Shown here: positions 1-7,607 of the stretch, piece after piece | Numbering within the stretch: the stretch's first letter is position 1 | How the letters are laid out: the number at the start of each line of letters is the position of its first letter | From: Paractinoplanes brasiliensis | GTDB taxonomy: Bacteria > Actinomycetota > Actinomycetes > Mycobacteriales > Micromonosporaceae | Assembly (NCBI RefSeq): GCF_004362215.1 | Contig: NZ_SNWR01000001.1 | Location: 3,330,001 to 3,394,000 of the forward strand | Direction of reading: 5' to 3' | DNA length: 64,000 nt | Program-made: the position numbers and the translations under genes | Notes under the pieces: generated by a model | The model's database searches: none | What the model was told of the DNA's origin: nothing | What the model saw: only the letters and a program-made list of their open reading frames with translations

Positions 1-2
1 AT

Positions 3-800
3 CGGCTAGAGCCCGGCGACCATGCCTGTCTGACGTACAGCGACCCGGAGGAACGGCTCGACCTTCTTGCCGCGTTTGTGAGCCGCGGGCTGCAGCTCGG
101 CGAGCGGGTCATGTGCTTCACCGACGACCCGGTCGCTGCCGAACTGCGGCAACGTGGGGTGCCGGCCGGGGAGACGGTGCTTCCGGTGCAGGCATTGTGG
201 GGTGAGGGCGCCGCACCCGATGCGGTGGCGATGGTGCGCCATTTGCGGGCCGAGCGCGATCGGTCGCCGCGTGGTTTGCGGGTGGCTCTCGACATGTGCT
301 GGGCGGCGCGTCCCCAAGCGGGCGCCGAGCAGTTGCTCGCTTTCGAGAACGAGGTGGCCAAGCTTTTCGCGAACGGCGGGCTCACGGCACTGTGCGAATA
401 CGACCGGGAGGCGTTCGACCCGGTGACTTTGGCGTACGCGGCCCGGACTCATCCCCGTACGGTGACCGCGGCGGTTTATCACGAGGATGCCGTGCTACGA
501 ATCTGCCGGCAGCACGTGCCACCGGGTATTCGGGTCGCCGGAATGCTCGACGTGAGCCGGGCCGGCGTCCTGAAGGATGCCTTGTCCGAGGCCGTACGCC
601 TGGACCCGGATGTGCACCTGAATCTCAATCACCTGCGTTCGCTGGACGACGGTGCCGCAGAGGTGATTGTGCGCACGGCGGCGGGGCTGCCGCGTAACCG
701 GCACATGATTGTGGTCGGGGATCGGCAGGCCGGGCAGACCCTGCGTGTGGCCGGCGCTCCCGGCGTACCGAATCTGAGGTTGTTGGTTCGCGACCTGTAG
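3..800 (+). CDS. MEDS-domain protein, 5' end outside window
   Basis: The reading frame is open from the first bases of the window. It begins with PGDHACLTYSDPEERLDLL, the N-terminal signature of the MEDS sensory domain (found in DcmR-like sensors), so the true start lies upstream. An internal GTG at 78 would cut into this domain and is not the start. The rest reads as one globular protein of about 265 visible residues. The C-terminal half (about from residue 165 on) looks like a STAS-like or anti-anti-sigma-like fold (GIRVAGMLDVSRAG, then a short helix-strand pattern), but that part is weak. MEDS proteins in actinomycetes are thought to sense small ligands and often partner with anti-sigma or kinase proteins; no partner is visible here. 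It is followed after 9 bp by a hydrolase gene on the same strand. Confidence 0.75.
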   Translation, partial: RLEPGDHACLTYSDPEERLDLLAAFVSRGLQLGERVMCFTDDPVAAELRQRGVPAGETVLPVQALWGEGAAPDAVAMVRHLRAERDRSPRGLRVALDMCWAARPQAGAEQLLAFENEVAKLFANGGLTALCEYDREAFDPVTLAYAARTHPRTVTAAVYHEDAVLRICRQHVPPGIRVAGMLDVSRAGVLKDALSEAVRLDPDVHLNLNHLRSLDDGAAEVIVRTAAGLPRNRHMIVVGDRQAGQTLRVAGAPGVPNLRLLVRDL

Positions 801-809
801 GGCATTACC

Positions 810-1835
810 GTGCCGCTCATGGATGGCTTGATCGCACCGGGTTTCGAGGCAGTCGGCGAGGCGTTCGCCACCGATCCGCGCGGAGGGTCGGCGCTGACGA
901 TTCTGCGGGCCGGCGAACCGGTGGTGGAACTGGTCGAGGGCTGGCGCGACGCGGCCCGGACCGAGCCTTGGAAAACGGACACGCTGGTCAATGTCTATTC
1001 GACCGGGAAGCCGGTCATCGCGATGACGGTGGTGCTCCTGGCCGGTCGGGGCGTGATCGACCTCGATGCGCCGATGGCCACCTATTGGCCCGGCTTCCGA
1101 ACCCCGGCTTCCGTACGTCAGGTCCTCTCGCACACTTCCGGACTGGCATCCTTCCCCGTGCCGCGACCGGCGTCCGCTTTCGCCGACTGGGATCTGCTCT
1201 GCGCCGACCTGGCCGCGGCGGAACCCGAATGGGCGCCGGGCACGGTCGCCGCTGAACACGCCCTCACGTACGGGCATCTGCTCGGGGAATTGGTGCGGCG
1301 CGTCGACGGCCGTACGCCCGCACGGTTCGTCGCCGACGAGCTCGGATTCGACTTCGGGTTCGCGCTGTCCGACGCGGACATCGCGCGCTGCGCCGAGCTC
1401 GAATTCGACCGCCCTGACTGGCCCGAACGCAACGCGGGCGAACCCGGATCGGTGAAGTCGCGGGCCATCAGCAACCCGGCCGGCGCCCGCGACCTGGCCG
1501 TCGTCAACAGCGATTTGTGGCGGCGCGCGTCGATTCCCGCCGTCAACCTGCACGCCGGCGCAACGGGCGTGGCCCGCTTCTACGCGGCGATTCTCGACGG
1601 TTCCCTGCCGGCGGTCGCGGTGCCGCAGTTCGTCGGCCCCGATCTGTTCATCGGCGAGGAGACAACCTGGGGTTTGGGCGTACAGATCGAGCCGGACGGC
1701 ACTTGGGGCCACGGCGGCCTGGGCGGCTCGGCCGGTTACGCCGACCCCGCGCGGAACCTGGCCATCGCGTACGTGACCCGACGCCTCGGCGATTTCGCAG
1801 CCCTGGACCGCATCGACGCGGCATTGCCCCGATGA
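810..1835 (+). CDS. Serine hydrolase, beta-lactamase/esterase (class C-like) family
   Basis: This is a 341-aa protein of the beta-lactamase-related serine hydrolase family (EstB/class C fold). The SxxK motif with nucleophile and general base is STGK at residues 64-67. A tyrosine motif lies in the YGHLLG stretch near residue 154. The third motif, which replaces KTG, is HGG at residues 301-303, as in esterase-type members. There is no clear signal peptide, so a cytoplasmic esterase, amidase or peptidase is more likely than a secreted resistance enzyme; the substrate cannot be told from sequence. The start is the GTG at 810; an ATG at 819 is an alternative. Its stop overlaps the next start by 4 bp (ATGA), so the two are probably translated together. 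Confidence 0.8.
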   Translation: MPLMDGLIAPGFEAVGEAFATDPRGGSALTILRAGEPVVELVEGWRDAARTEPWKTDTLVNVYSTGKPVIAMTVVLLAGRGVIDLDAPMATYWPGFRTPASVRQVLSHTSGLASFPVPRPASAFADWDLLCADLAAAEPEWAPGTVAAEHALTYGHLLGELVRRVDGRTPARFVADELGFDFGFALSDADIARCAELEFDRPDWPERNAGEPGSVKSRAISNPAGARDLAVVNSDLWRRASIPAVNLHAGATGVARFYAAILDGSLPAVAVPQFVGPDLFIGEETTWGLGVQIEPDGTWGHGGLGGSAGYADPARNLAIAYVTRRLGDFAALDRIDAALPR

Positions 1836-2230
1836 GCCCGACACGCTTCGGCGGCCGTCCCGACGTGGTTCTGGCCCTGGTTCTGGACTGCGCCGACTTG
1901 GAACGCTCGGCCACTTTCTGGTGTGCCGTACTCGGCTATGAAGCAGAACCCGCTTCGGCCGGCCCCTACCGTTCCCTCTTGCCCCCGAGCGGCGACGGTA
2001 TCGAGCTCCTGCTGCAACGCGTCCCCGACAAGAAACTCACCAAGAACAGACTGCACCTCGACCTGCGGGTGCCCGACCTGGCCGCGGAAACCTCGCGTGT
2101 GCTGTCCCTGGGCGCAGAGCTGATAACCCCCACCCCCATATCCGAACACGGCTGGACCTGGAACGTCCTGGCGGACCCCGACAACAATGAGTTCTGCATC
2201 CTCCAGCCCCCACCCGAAAACCAGCATTAG
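1832..2230 (+). CDS. VOC (glyoxalase/bleomycin-resistance-like) family protein
   Basis: This 132-aa protein has the single-module vicinal oxygen chelate fold. A first beta-alpha-beta half (VVLALVLDCADLERSATFW, GYEAE) is followed by a second half with NRLHLDLRVPDL and a closing NEFCILQ strand. The H in LHLDL and the E in NEFC occupy the usual metal-ligand places. Members include dioxygenases, isomerases and antibiotic-binding proteins; the small single-domain form gives no specific substrate. It starts at the ATG at 1832, overlapping the stop of the hydrolase gene, so it is probably co-expressed with it. It is the last chromosomal gene before the left end of the tRNA-Phe island. Confidence 0.8.
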   Translation: MSPTRFGGRPDVVLALVLDCADLERSATFWCAVLGYEAEPASAGPYRSLLPPSGDGIELLLQRVPDKKLTKNRLHLDLRVPDLAAETSRVLSLGAELITPTPISEHGWTWNVLADPDNNEFCILQPPPENQH

Positions 2231-2541
2231 CCACCCCGAACGCCACGTTGTAGCCGGACCCGGCCCACGCAGGATGCCTCCGGCGGCGATGGTCGCAGCA
2301 ATCGCACAAAACGCCGGGCCAGCGGCAAAGAGGCCCACGGACTCCGCCTTGTGACCAGGTAGAGCAGCCTCGCGGAATGCCCACGGCGGCGGTTGGCGTA
2401 GCCGATCGCACGCCTACGGCCCGCAACAGACCGGCAGAGGGGGTGCGGGTGGCGTAGCCCCCGCCTCGCGCGACGAAGTTCGCGCGGAAAGGAACGAGGC
2501 TGGCACGGCTCACGCAGTCGGTGAGCAGTATCCAGCCCCAG
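2231..2541. other. Gene-free chromosomal stretch left of the island
   Basis: I find no credible gene here. Open frames on both strands are short and have no recognisable domain or ribosome site. A small hairpin (CGCGCGA paired with TCGCGCG, near 2467-2485) is visible. In the pre-integration chromosome this stretch would have lain directly next to the tRNA-Phe gene. Confidence 0.5.
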
Positions 2542-2588
2542 TCTCGTGGCCAGGGGCGGGGTCGAACCGCCGACCTTCCGATTTTCAG
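2542..2588. repeat. attL: 47-bp partial copy of tRNA-Phe 3' half
   Basis: This is identical base for base to 14573-14619. The match covers the 3' acceptor strand, the T arm, the variable loop and the 3' side of the anticodon stem, and stops at the 5' edge of the anticodon loop. It cannot be a second tRNA because the 5' half is missing. Identity ending at the anticodon loop is typical of tyrosine-integrase crossover in tRNA genes. Confidence 0.92.
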
Positions 2589-2792
2589 GCTGCGGGCGTG
2601 CGTGTCGGATGACGTCGAGCCTTGACCGCGGGCCCGCGTCGCCGCAGGTCATGGAGCCTCTGTGTTGTCGCTGGTTGACGCCTGGATTCATCCGTTGTCA
2701 TCGCGTGTGTGAGCAATGCGTCAGCAACGCAGGTGTCCTCGGGTAGCGAAGCGCAAGCTCAGGAGCCGACTCGCCAACTTTGTGGCCAAGCT

Positions 2793-4028
2793 ATGTCAGA
2801 CCCATATGACAGGATCTCCGCTGTGAGTAGTGAGGTAGACGTGACGAAGCACCGGCTCCGTGTGGCAGGTCTCTTCGCGGGCGTAGGCGGGCTTGAGCTC
2901 GGCCTCAAGCAAGCCGGGCTGCAGACAGCGATGCTCTGCGAGGTGTGGACTCCGGCAAAGGCCGTGCTCACGAAACGCTTCTCCAAAGTTCCGCTTGAGC
3001 CGGACGTGCAGCACCTCGAGGCGCTGCCCGACGACGTCGACGTCGTCACCGCCGGCTTCCCCTGTCAAGATCTCTCGCAGGCAGGCCGCACCGCCGGTAT
3101 CGCAGGCGAGCAGTCGGGACTGGTTTCACATGTCTTTCGCCTTCTCAAAAAGCACCATCCACGCTGGCTTGTGCTGGAGAACGTGCGAAACATGCTCGTG
3201 CTCGACAAGGGCAAAGCAATGCTTCACCTCGTTCAGGAGTTGGAAGCACTCGGCTACCGGTGGGCGTACCGACTCGTGGACTCCCGGTTCACAGGCGTCC
3301 CCCAGCGCCGACAGCGCGTTCTCTTCGTCGCCAGCCGCACCGAAGACCCCCGAGCCGTGCTCTTCTCCGAAGATGCCGGCGACCCAGCCGAGTCGGACCG
3401 AGCCACCGACGCCTACGGCTTCTACTGGACTGAGGGCCTCACCGGGCTGGGATGGGCTCAGGACGCAGTTCCGACTGTGAAGGGGGGGTCGGGGCTGGGG
3501 ATTCCCTCACCGCCGGCGATCTGGATTCCCGGCAATCCCCTAGGGCGCCGAATCGTTACCCCGTCGATCACAGACGCCGAACAACTCCAAGGCTTCCCCA
3601 AGGACTGGACCTTGACCGAAGCTACGGCGGAGAAGAAGAACGGGCGGGACCGGTGGAAGCTAGTGGGGAACGCAGTCACGGTCGGCGTATCGAAATGGCT
3701 TGGCGAACGACTACTCAGCCCGGGCGCGTACGACGAGGCAGAAGCCGTTCCGATGCTGGACAGTGCTCCCTGGCCCACAGCGGCTTGGGGTTATAGCGGC
3801 AAAAGATGGCGTTCGACCGTCTCCATGTGGCCGAGGCACGCCGAGTACACCCACCTGATGGACCTTGTCGACGAGGACGGGTTGACCCCGCTCAGCTACC
3901 GGGCCGCCGCAGGCTTCTACTCGCGCACGCAAAGGGCGAAGCTGAAGTTCGACGAGGAGTTCCTCCTCGACATGAAGGAGCACGTCGAGCTCATGGACCC
4001 GGACCGGCTCAAGCCGCTCTCGGTGTGA
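2793..4028 (+). CDS. C5-cytosine DNA methyltransferase of the island
   Basis: This AdoMet-dependent enzyme methylates cytosine C5 in a specific DNA sequence. Conserved blocks appear in order: motif I LFAGVGGLELGL, motif IV GFPCQDLSQ with catalytic Cys91, motif VI ENV at 129-131, motif VIII VPQRRQRVLFV, and motif X LVGNAVTVGVSKWL. The target-recognition stretch between VIII and X is short (about 80 aa). A roughly 100-residue extension of unknown role follows motif X. Starts are uncertain: the ATG at 2793 is given. A GTG at 2823 has a better ribosome site (AGGA, 8 nt upstream), a GTG at 2841 is possible, and the frame is open back to 2709. The next genes are McrB-like and McrC-like on the same strand, so it probably protects the host from that restriction module. 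Confidence 0.88.
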   Translation: MSDPYDRISAVSSEVDVTKHRLRVAGLFAGVGGLELGLKQAGLQTAMLCEVWTPAKAVLTKRFSKVPLEPDVQHLEALPDDVDVVTAGFPCQDLSQAGRTAGIAGEQSGLVSHVFRLLKKHHPRWLVLENVRNMLVLDKGKAMLHLVQELEALGYRWAYRLVDSRFTGVPQRRQRVLFVASRTEDPRAVLFSEDAGDPAESDRATDAYGFYWTEGLTGLGWAQDAVPTVKGGSGLGIPSPPAIWIPGNPLGRRIVTPSITDAEQLQGFPKDWTLTEATAEKKNGRDRWKLVGNAVTVGVSKWLGERLLSPGAYDEAEAVPMLDSAPWPTAAWGYSGKRWRSTVSMWPRHAEYTHLMDLVDEDGLTPLSYRAAAGFYSRTQRAKLKFDEEFLLDMKEHVELMDPDRLKPLSV

Positions 4029-4130
4029 TCCGTGGGGTGCCCACGAGAGGGGCGTCGGTGTTCGCCCCTGCCCGGCGCCTCGCACGAGGGAAAGCGGTAA
4101 GGCGTCGGGAGGACAGCAACCACCCGGTCT

Positions 4131-5687
4131 GTGGATGTACCGGCTCCCTTGAGGGGAGTGCATGCTACTAGAGTGCGGCAGGTGGAGTTGCCCGATGGCC
4201 AGGACGACATAACGCACCGGCTAGACGCTGCGCTTGATGGCGTTGCGCTATCAGCGCCCAGCACAACGAAATTCAACCAGCTCGTACAGCTCATCGCCGA
4301 TGCTGCCGAGACCCCTATCGCGCGCGTTTATGCCGCATACATCAGTAAGCCGGGAAACCTTTCGGTCCGGCTTGGGCAGTCTCCGAGCTCCCAGGCCGCG
4401 CTGGTAAAGGTTGCTTTGTCAGACTCGGCCGAAGCTGATTCGCCGTACGAAGCTGCCATCAAGAACGTTCGTGAGGGCAAGTCGGATGCAATCGTCGTGA
4501 TCGAGAGGGCAGTCGGCCACTGGAGGGTAGCGGGGTTCGTGGCGGCACGTCGCCCGAACGATGACCCTGACATCGTGCCCTTGGAACGACTCAGCCACGC
4601 ATTAGCGACCCGTATCGAATTCGTCGAGTCTACGAAGGATTTCGAGGCGCCCGCCGGCACACGTCGCGCAAGGAACGCCGCCGTTCCCGTCGTCGCGGCC
4701 ACCCCCCTGGAGATCGATCCGCGGGTATTGCGGATGGTTCGCCTCGCCATCGCCACGCATCCTGCCGTGCTTCTCGTCGGGCCGCCCGGAACGGGTAAGT
4801 CCACTCTGATAGCTCAGATACGCAATGAGATAGCCGCTGATCCTGCTGCGTACGGGATGACGATGCCGCACGAGATCCTGTCCGTGACACCCGACGAGAG
4901 TTGGGGGACTCGGGAACTCGTCGGCGGAGAAAGCGTCGACGACAGCGGAAGGCTGCGATTCAGTCCGGGCTGGGTTCTCGAGGCGATCAGCGAAGACCGG
5001 TGGCTTGCGCTCGACGAGGTCAACCGGGCCGACATGGACCGAATCTTCGGAGGCCTACTCACATGGTTGGCCGGCCAGGAAGTGGTCGTTGGGCGTACCG
5101 GGCCGGAGTCCGGTGCTGGCGCTATCCGGCTCGGATGGGCAGAGACTGCAGAATCCCAGGTTGACGGCTTGGAGTTCTTGGGCGCGGAGGACAGCGGGAT
5201 CGATCCTGTCGTTTACCAGGCGGGACGCGAGTGGCGCCTGCTCGGTACGTACAACTCGCTAGATGCGCACCGAGTCTTCCGGCTTGGCATGGCACTGGGG
5301 CGTCGCTTCCGCCAGGTCCCGGTTCCGGCTCCGGAAATCGACACCTTCACCCGAGCTCTGACGCCACGACTCGACCCCTTGCCCCACGAGATTCGAGAGG
5401 GAATAGCGAGCGCGATCACGGCGATGTATGCAGCGCATCTTAATTCGGACGCCATCGCCCTGGGCCCTGCACTGTTCCTCGACCTGCCGTCATACGTCGC
5501 AGCAGGAATGCCATCAGGTGCGCCGGCCCCGGAACTGCTGTCCGAGGCATACCTGCTCTCTGTCGGGCCATTGCTGGCAAGACTCGAAGAAGACAGTCTC
5601 GATGCTCTCGGTGTTGCTTTGAGCCAGGCCGACGTCCTTGGCGACGGCTGGCAGTGGGTCCGCATTCAGCTACGCGCGCTGGCATGA
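4131..5687 (+). CDS. McrB-like AAA+ NTPase, restriction subunit
   Basis: This 518-aa protein has an N-terminal domain of about 190 residues that I do not recognise, presumably the DNA- or target-binding part. A McrB-type AAA+ motor follows. Walker A is GPPGTGKST at 217-225. The Walker B region reads LALDEVNRADMDRIFGGL, close to the McrB consensus of an acidic pair followed by NRA and IFG. A sensor stretch GTYNSLDAHRVF then leads to an ALGRRF arginine-finger region. In McrBC systems this subunit hydrolyses GTP, translocates DNA and activates the McrC nuclease. Its stop overlaps the start of the McrC-like gene by 4 bp. The start is uncertain: GTG at 4131 is given, with GTG at 4173 as an alternative. 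The gap to the methyltransferase is about 100 bp. Confidence 0.85.
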   Translation: MDVPAPLRGVHATRVRQVELPDGQDDITHRLDAALDGVALSAPSTTKFNQLVQLIADAAETPIARVYAAYISKPGNLSVRLGQSPSSQAALVKVALSDSAEADSPYEAAIKNVREGKSDAIVVIERAVGHWRVAGFVAARRPNDDPDIVPLERLSHALATRIEFVESTKDFEAPAGTRRARNAAVPVVAATPLEIDPRVLRMVRLAIATHPAVLLVGPPGTGKSTLIAQIRNEIAADPAAYGMTMPHEILSVTPDESWGTRELVGGESVDDSGRLRFSPGWVLEAISEDRWLALDEVNRADMDRIFGGLLTWLAGQEVVVGRTGPESGAGAIRLGWAETAESQVDGLEFLGAEDSGIDPVVYQAGREWRLLGTYNSLDAHRVFRLGMALGRRFRQVPVPAPEIDTFTRALTPRLDPLPHEIREGIASAITAMYAAHLNSDAIALGPALFLDLPSYVAAGMPSGAPAPELLSEAYLLSVGPLLARLEEDSLDALGVALSQADVLGDGWQWVRIQLRALA

Positions 5688-6901
5688 GCGGCCCCAGGCC
5701 CGGGCCGGCAATGCCCTGGCGAGGCGTCGACGAAGTTTTGCGTCTCTGGACAGGCAGGGGGCAGCTCTACTCGGCGCTTGCAGCGGTCGCCTCCGAGCAG
5801 CCGATGGAGCGAGCGTGGAAGCCACGTGACGTCGAACGGCGCGGCAACCGCGTCCTGTTCGAACGCTGCGTCCCATTGATCGCTCGCCTTCCAACGAGCC
5901 GGGCGCAGTGGCTGGAGGCGATACCGGCGACTGTTGCTCGCCATCGAATCCTGAGTAACGCCCCGGCCAGCAGCGTCGATTGGCCAGCCACACGACGACT
6001 GGGCTGGCCACCGGAAACCTTCGTGGCGCGCCGACGACTACGAGTGCAAGACGAAATGCTCGTTTCGTCTTTGCGATGGACGCTCGATACGCTCGCAGCG
6101 ATTCACGACGATGCAATAAGCATCGACCCAACAGTCGATGTCGCTGTCGCCGATCGAATCAGGGTCGGATTCGGGCTTCTCGACGTTTCGCCGATCCGTG
6201 AAGCGACCGCGGAGCAGCCGGGAATGCCCGAGATCTCGGCGATGCGAGCTGCTGGGCGCCCATGGGGCGCACTCGCTGATTTGTGTCGCCTGCTGAGTCG
6301 TTCGCTCTCTTCCCTGGCCGATCTGGCACGAGACCAGATCGCACCAGACGACGAATTGAGGAGCAGGCTCTTCCACCTCGGGGTTTTGGGAACCATGCTG
6401 TATGAACTTGGCAGGATGGGGGCGTCGACTCGAAGCGTTCGGCCCATCGCCGGCGGCTCCACCGGTCCTGCGTTCGAGGTCCGGGGACTCGACGCACGGC
6501 CCTGGGACTTGTGGTTCGAAGCCGCAGGTATGTGGCGGTACTACGGTGTCGCCTCACCCTATAGATCAGCTGTCGCCGGATTGCACGGAGCTGGCCAGCC
6601 GCTCGGCGCAGATCTTGTGCTCGTTCGGCAAGGTGAAGGCGCCTTCTTGGTGGAGTGCAAATATTCGCACAACGCCGACTATGTCGGGAGGAATGGCTAC
6701 CTTCAAGCCGTCACCTATTTGACCGAAGCGCGCTGCGGCCTCGCGCCGTTCGCCTCAAGCATCGTCATTGGGCCAGACGACGTCGTCGACAGCCATGGTG
6801 CCGTCACAACTCCAGTTGGCCAGGTCGGTGTGGGGCCGGTGTCTTCGTTGTCGGCTGCTCTACAGACCTTCACCGAGCGGGTCTTCGCAGAGCGGTCGTA
6901 G
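5684..6901 (+). CDS. McrC-like restriction nuclease, PD-(D/E)xK
   Basis: This 405-aa protein is coupled by an ATGA overlap to the McrB-like gene. The C-terminal third carries the PD-(D/E)xK nuclease core: Asp310 in GADLVLV, then Glu324-Cys-Lys326 in FLVECKYS, followed by a helix with a Gln-containing YLQAVTYL stretch. The N-terminal 280 residues are mainly helical with no recognisable motif and presumably contact the AAA+ partner, as McrC does with McrB. With the upstream methyltransferase this resembles LlaJI-type restriction, where a McrBC-type complex cleaves unmethylated sites. Classical type IV McrBC, which cuts methylated DNA, would conflict with a co-encoded m5C methyltransferase unless the sequence contexts differ. 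The start at ATG 5684 is fixed by the overlap. Confidence 0.78.
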   Translation: MSGPRPGPAMPWRGVDEVLRLWTGRGQLYSALAAVASEQPMERAWKPRDVERRGNRVLFERCVPLIARLPTSRAQWLEAIPATVARHRILSNAPASSVDWPATRRLGWPPETFVARRRLRVQDEMLVSSLRWTLDTLAAIHDDAISIDPTVDVAVADRIRVGFGLLDVSPIREATAEQPGMPEISAMRAAGRPWGALADLCRLLSRSLSSLADLARDQIAPDDELRSRLFHLGVLGTMLYELGRMGASTRSVRPIAGGSTGPAFEVRGLDARPWDLWFEAAGMWRYYGVASPYRSAVAGLHGAGQPLGADLVLVRQGEGAFLVECKYSHNADYVGRNGYLQAVTYLTEARCGLAPFASSIVIGPDDVVDSHGAVTTPVGQVGVGPVSSLSAALQTFTERVFAERS

Positions 6902-6935
6902 CCTGATCGACGGGCACCTTGCCACCGCCATAAGG

Positions 6936-7607
6936 TCAAGATGTCGATGGGGAGGAATTGTTCCAGTATGTCTGTATTGACCTCATATCGGCAGCCACGG
7001 ACCGAATTTCATTGCGGAAACCGAGACCGAGCAATTCATTAATGCGACCAATGCCGTAAAGCGATACGATCATCGCAATCATCAATGCCGCCGGGGAATG
7101 CGCATCCAACAGGAAGGCAGGAGTAGTCTCATTGAACCACTGGGCGTTCGAGAATGGTCTGCCCCGAATCAATCCAGTAATTGGCTGGGCATGATGGTAG
7201 TTATGCATGCCGTCACCGCCTTTCGAAGGAGTCTCGAACCTCCAGCCGACGACGTTCTCCACGTTATCGTCAATATCGAAGAGCGCGACCCTAAATTTAG
7301 CATCGGGACGTTCCCCGCTCAGGTCTATTCGCGCGCACAACAAAGGAAGTAAGACTGGAGTTCCCTTTAGCACGGGCCGGCAGAATATTGCCCCCCTCTC
7401 CCCAGTGTCGATCAACTCCTTCGATAGGATCGCCTCAAGTTCGCGGTCTTCCAACGGGCGATATTCCGCCGCGAGTATTTCCCTGGCGGACGCCCGGACC
7501 CCTTCGAACCGTCTCACTTCGCGAGAGCCGTCGTCTGCAAGGTGCTGCAACAGTCGTACGCAAGTCCCGCGCTCAACGGACCCGCTCGCCTTCTTGTCAT
7601 TTTTCAT
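6936..7607 (-). CDS. Orphan 223-aa protein, third gene of the GHKL/receiver operon
   Basis: I do not recognise this protein. Its start overlaps the stop of the receiver-like gene by 4 bp (ATGA), so it is the third cistron of a coupled operon. The N-terminal 60 residues are charged and helical. The middle contains a strand-rich stretch (FCRPVLKGTPVLLPLLCARI, FRVALFDIDD) and the sequence GMHNYHHAQPITG. Near the C-terminus is a hydrophobic segment (ALMIAMIVSLYGIG) that could be one membrane helix or a buried helix. No signal peptide or catalytic motif stands out. Its base composition is clearly more AT-rich than the chromosomal flanks, consistent with recent acquisition. It ends 34 bp from the convergent nuclease gene. 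By position it could be the effector or an adaptor of the operon. Confidence 0.7.
   Translation of the reverse strand: MKNDKKASGSVERGTCVRLLQHLADDGSREVRRFEGVRASAREILAAEYRPLEDRELEAILSKELIDTGERGAIFCRPVLKGTPVLLPLLCARIDLSGERPDAKFRVALFDIDDNVENVVGWRFETPSKGGDGMHNYHHAQPITGLIRGRPFSNAQWFNETTPAFLLDAHSPAALMIAMIVSLYGIGRINELLGLGFRNEIRSVAADMRSIQTYWNNSSPSTS

Noticed and set aside
495..1844. Long minus-strand frame (449 aa) opposite the hydrolase
   Set aside because: It has no domain and no ribosome site, and covers two real genes on the plus strand with clear motifs.
2380..2500. Repeat family shared with 58500-58570 (GGCGTAGCC-type words)
   Set aside because: The shared words are short and GC-rich and could be chance; no longer alignment was found by eye.
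2542..2610. Second tRNA-Phe gene
   Set aside because: Only the 3' half matches; the 5' half is replaced by unrelated sequence, so it is an attachment-site remnant.
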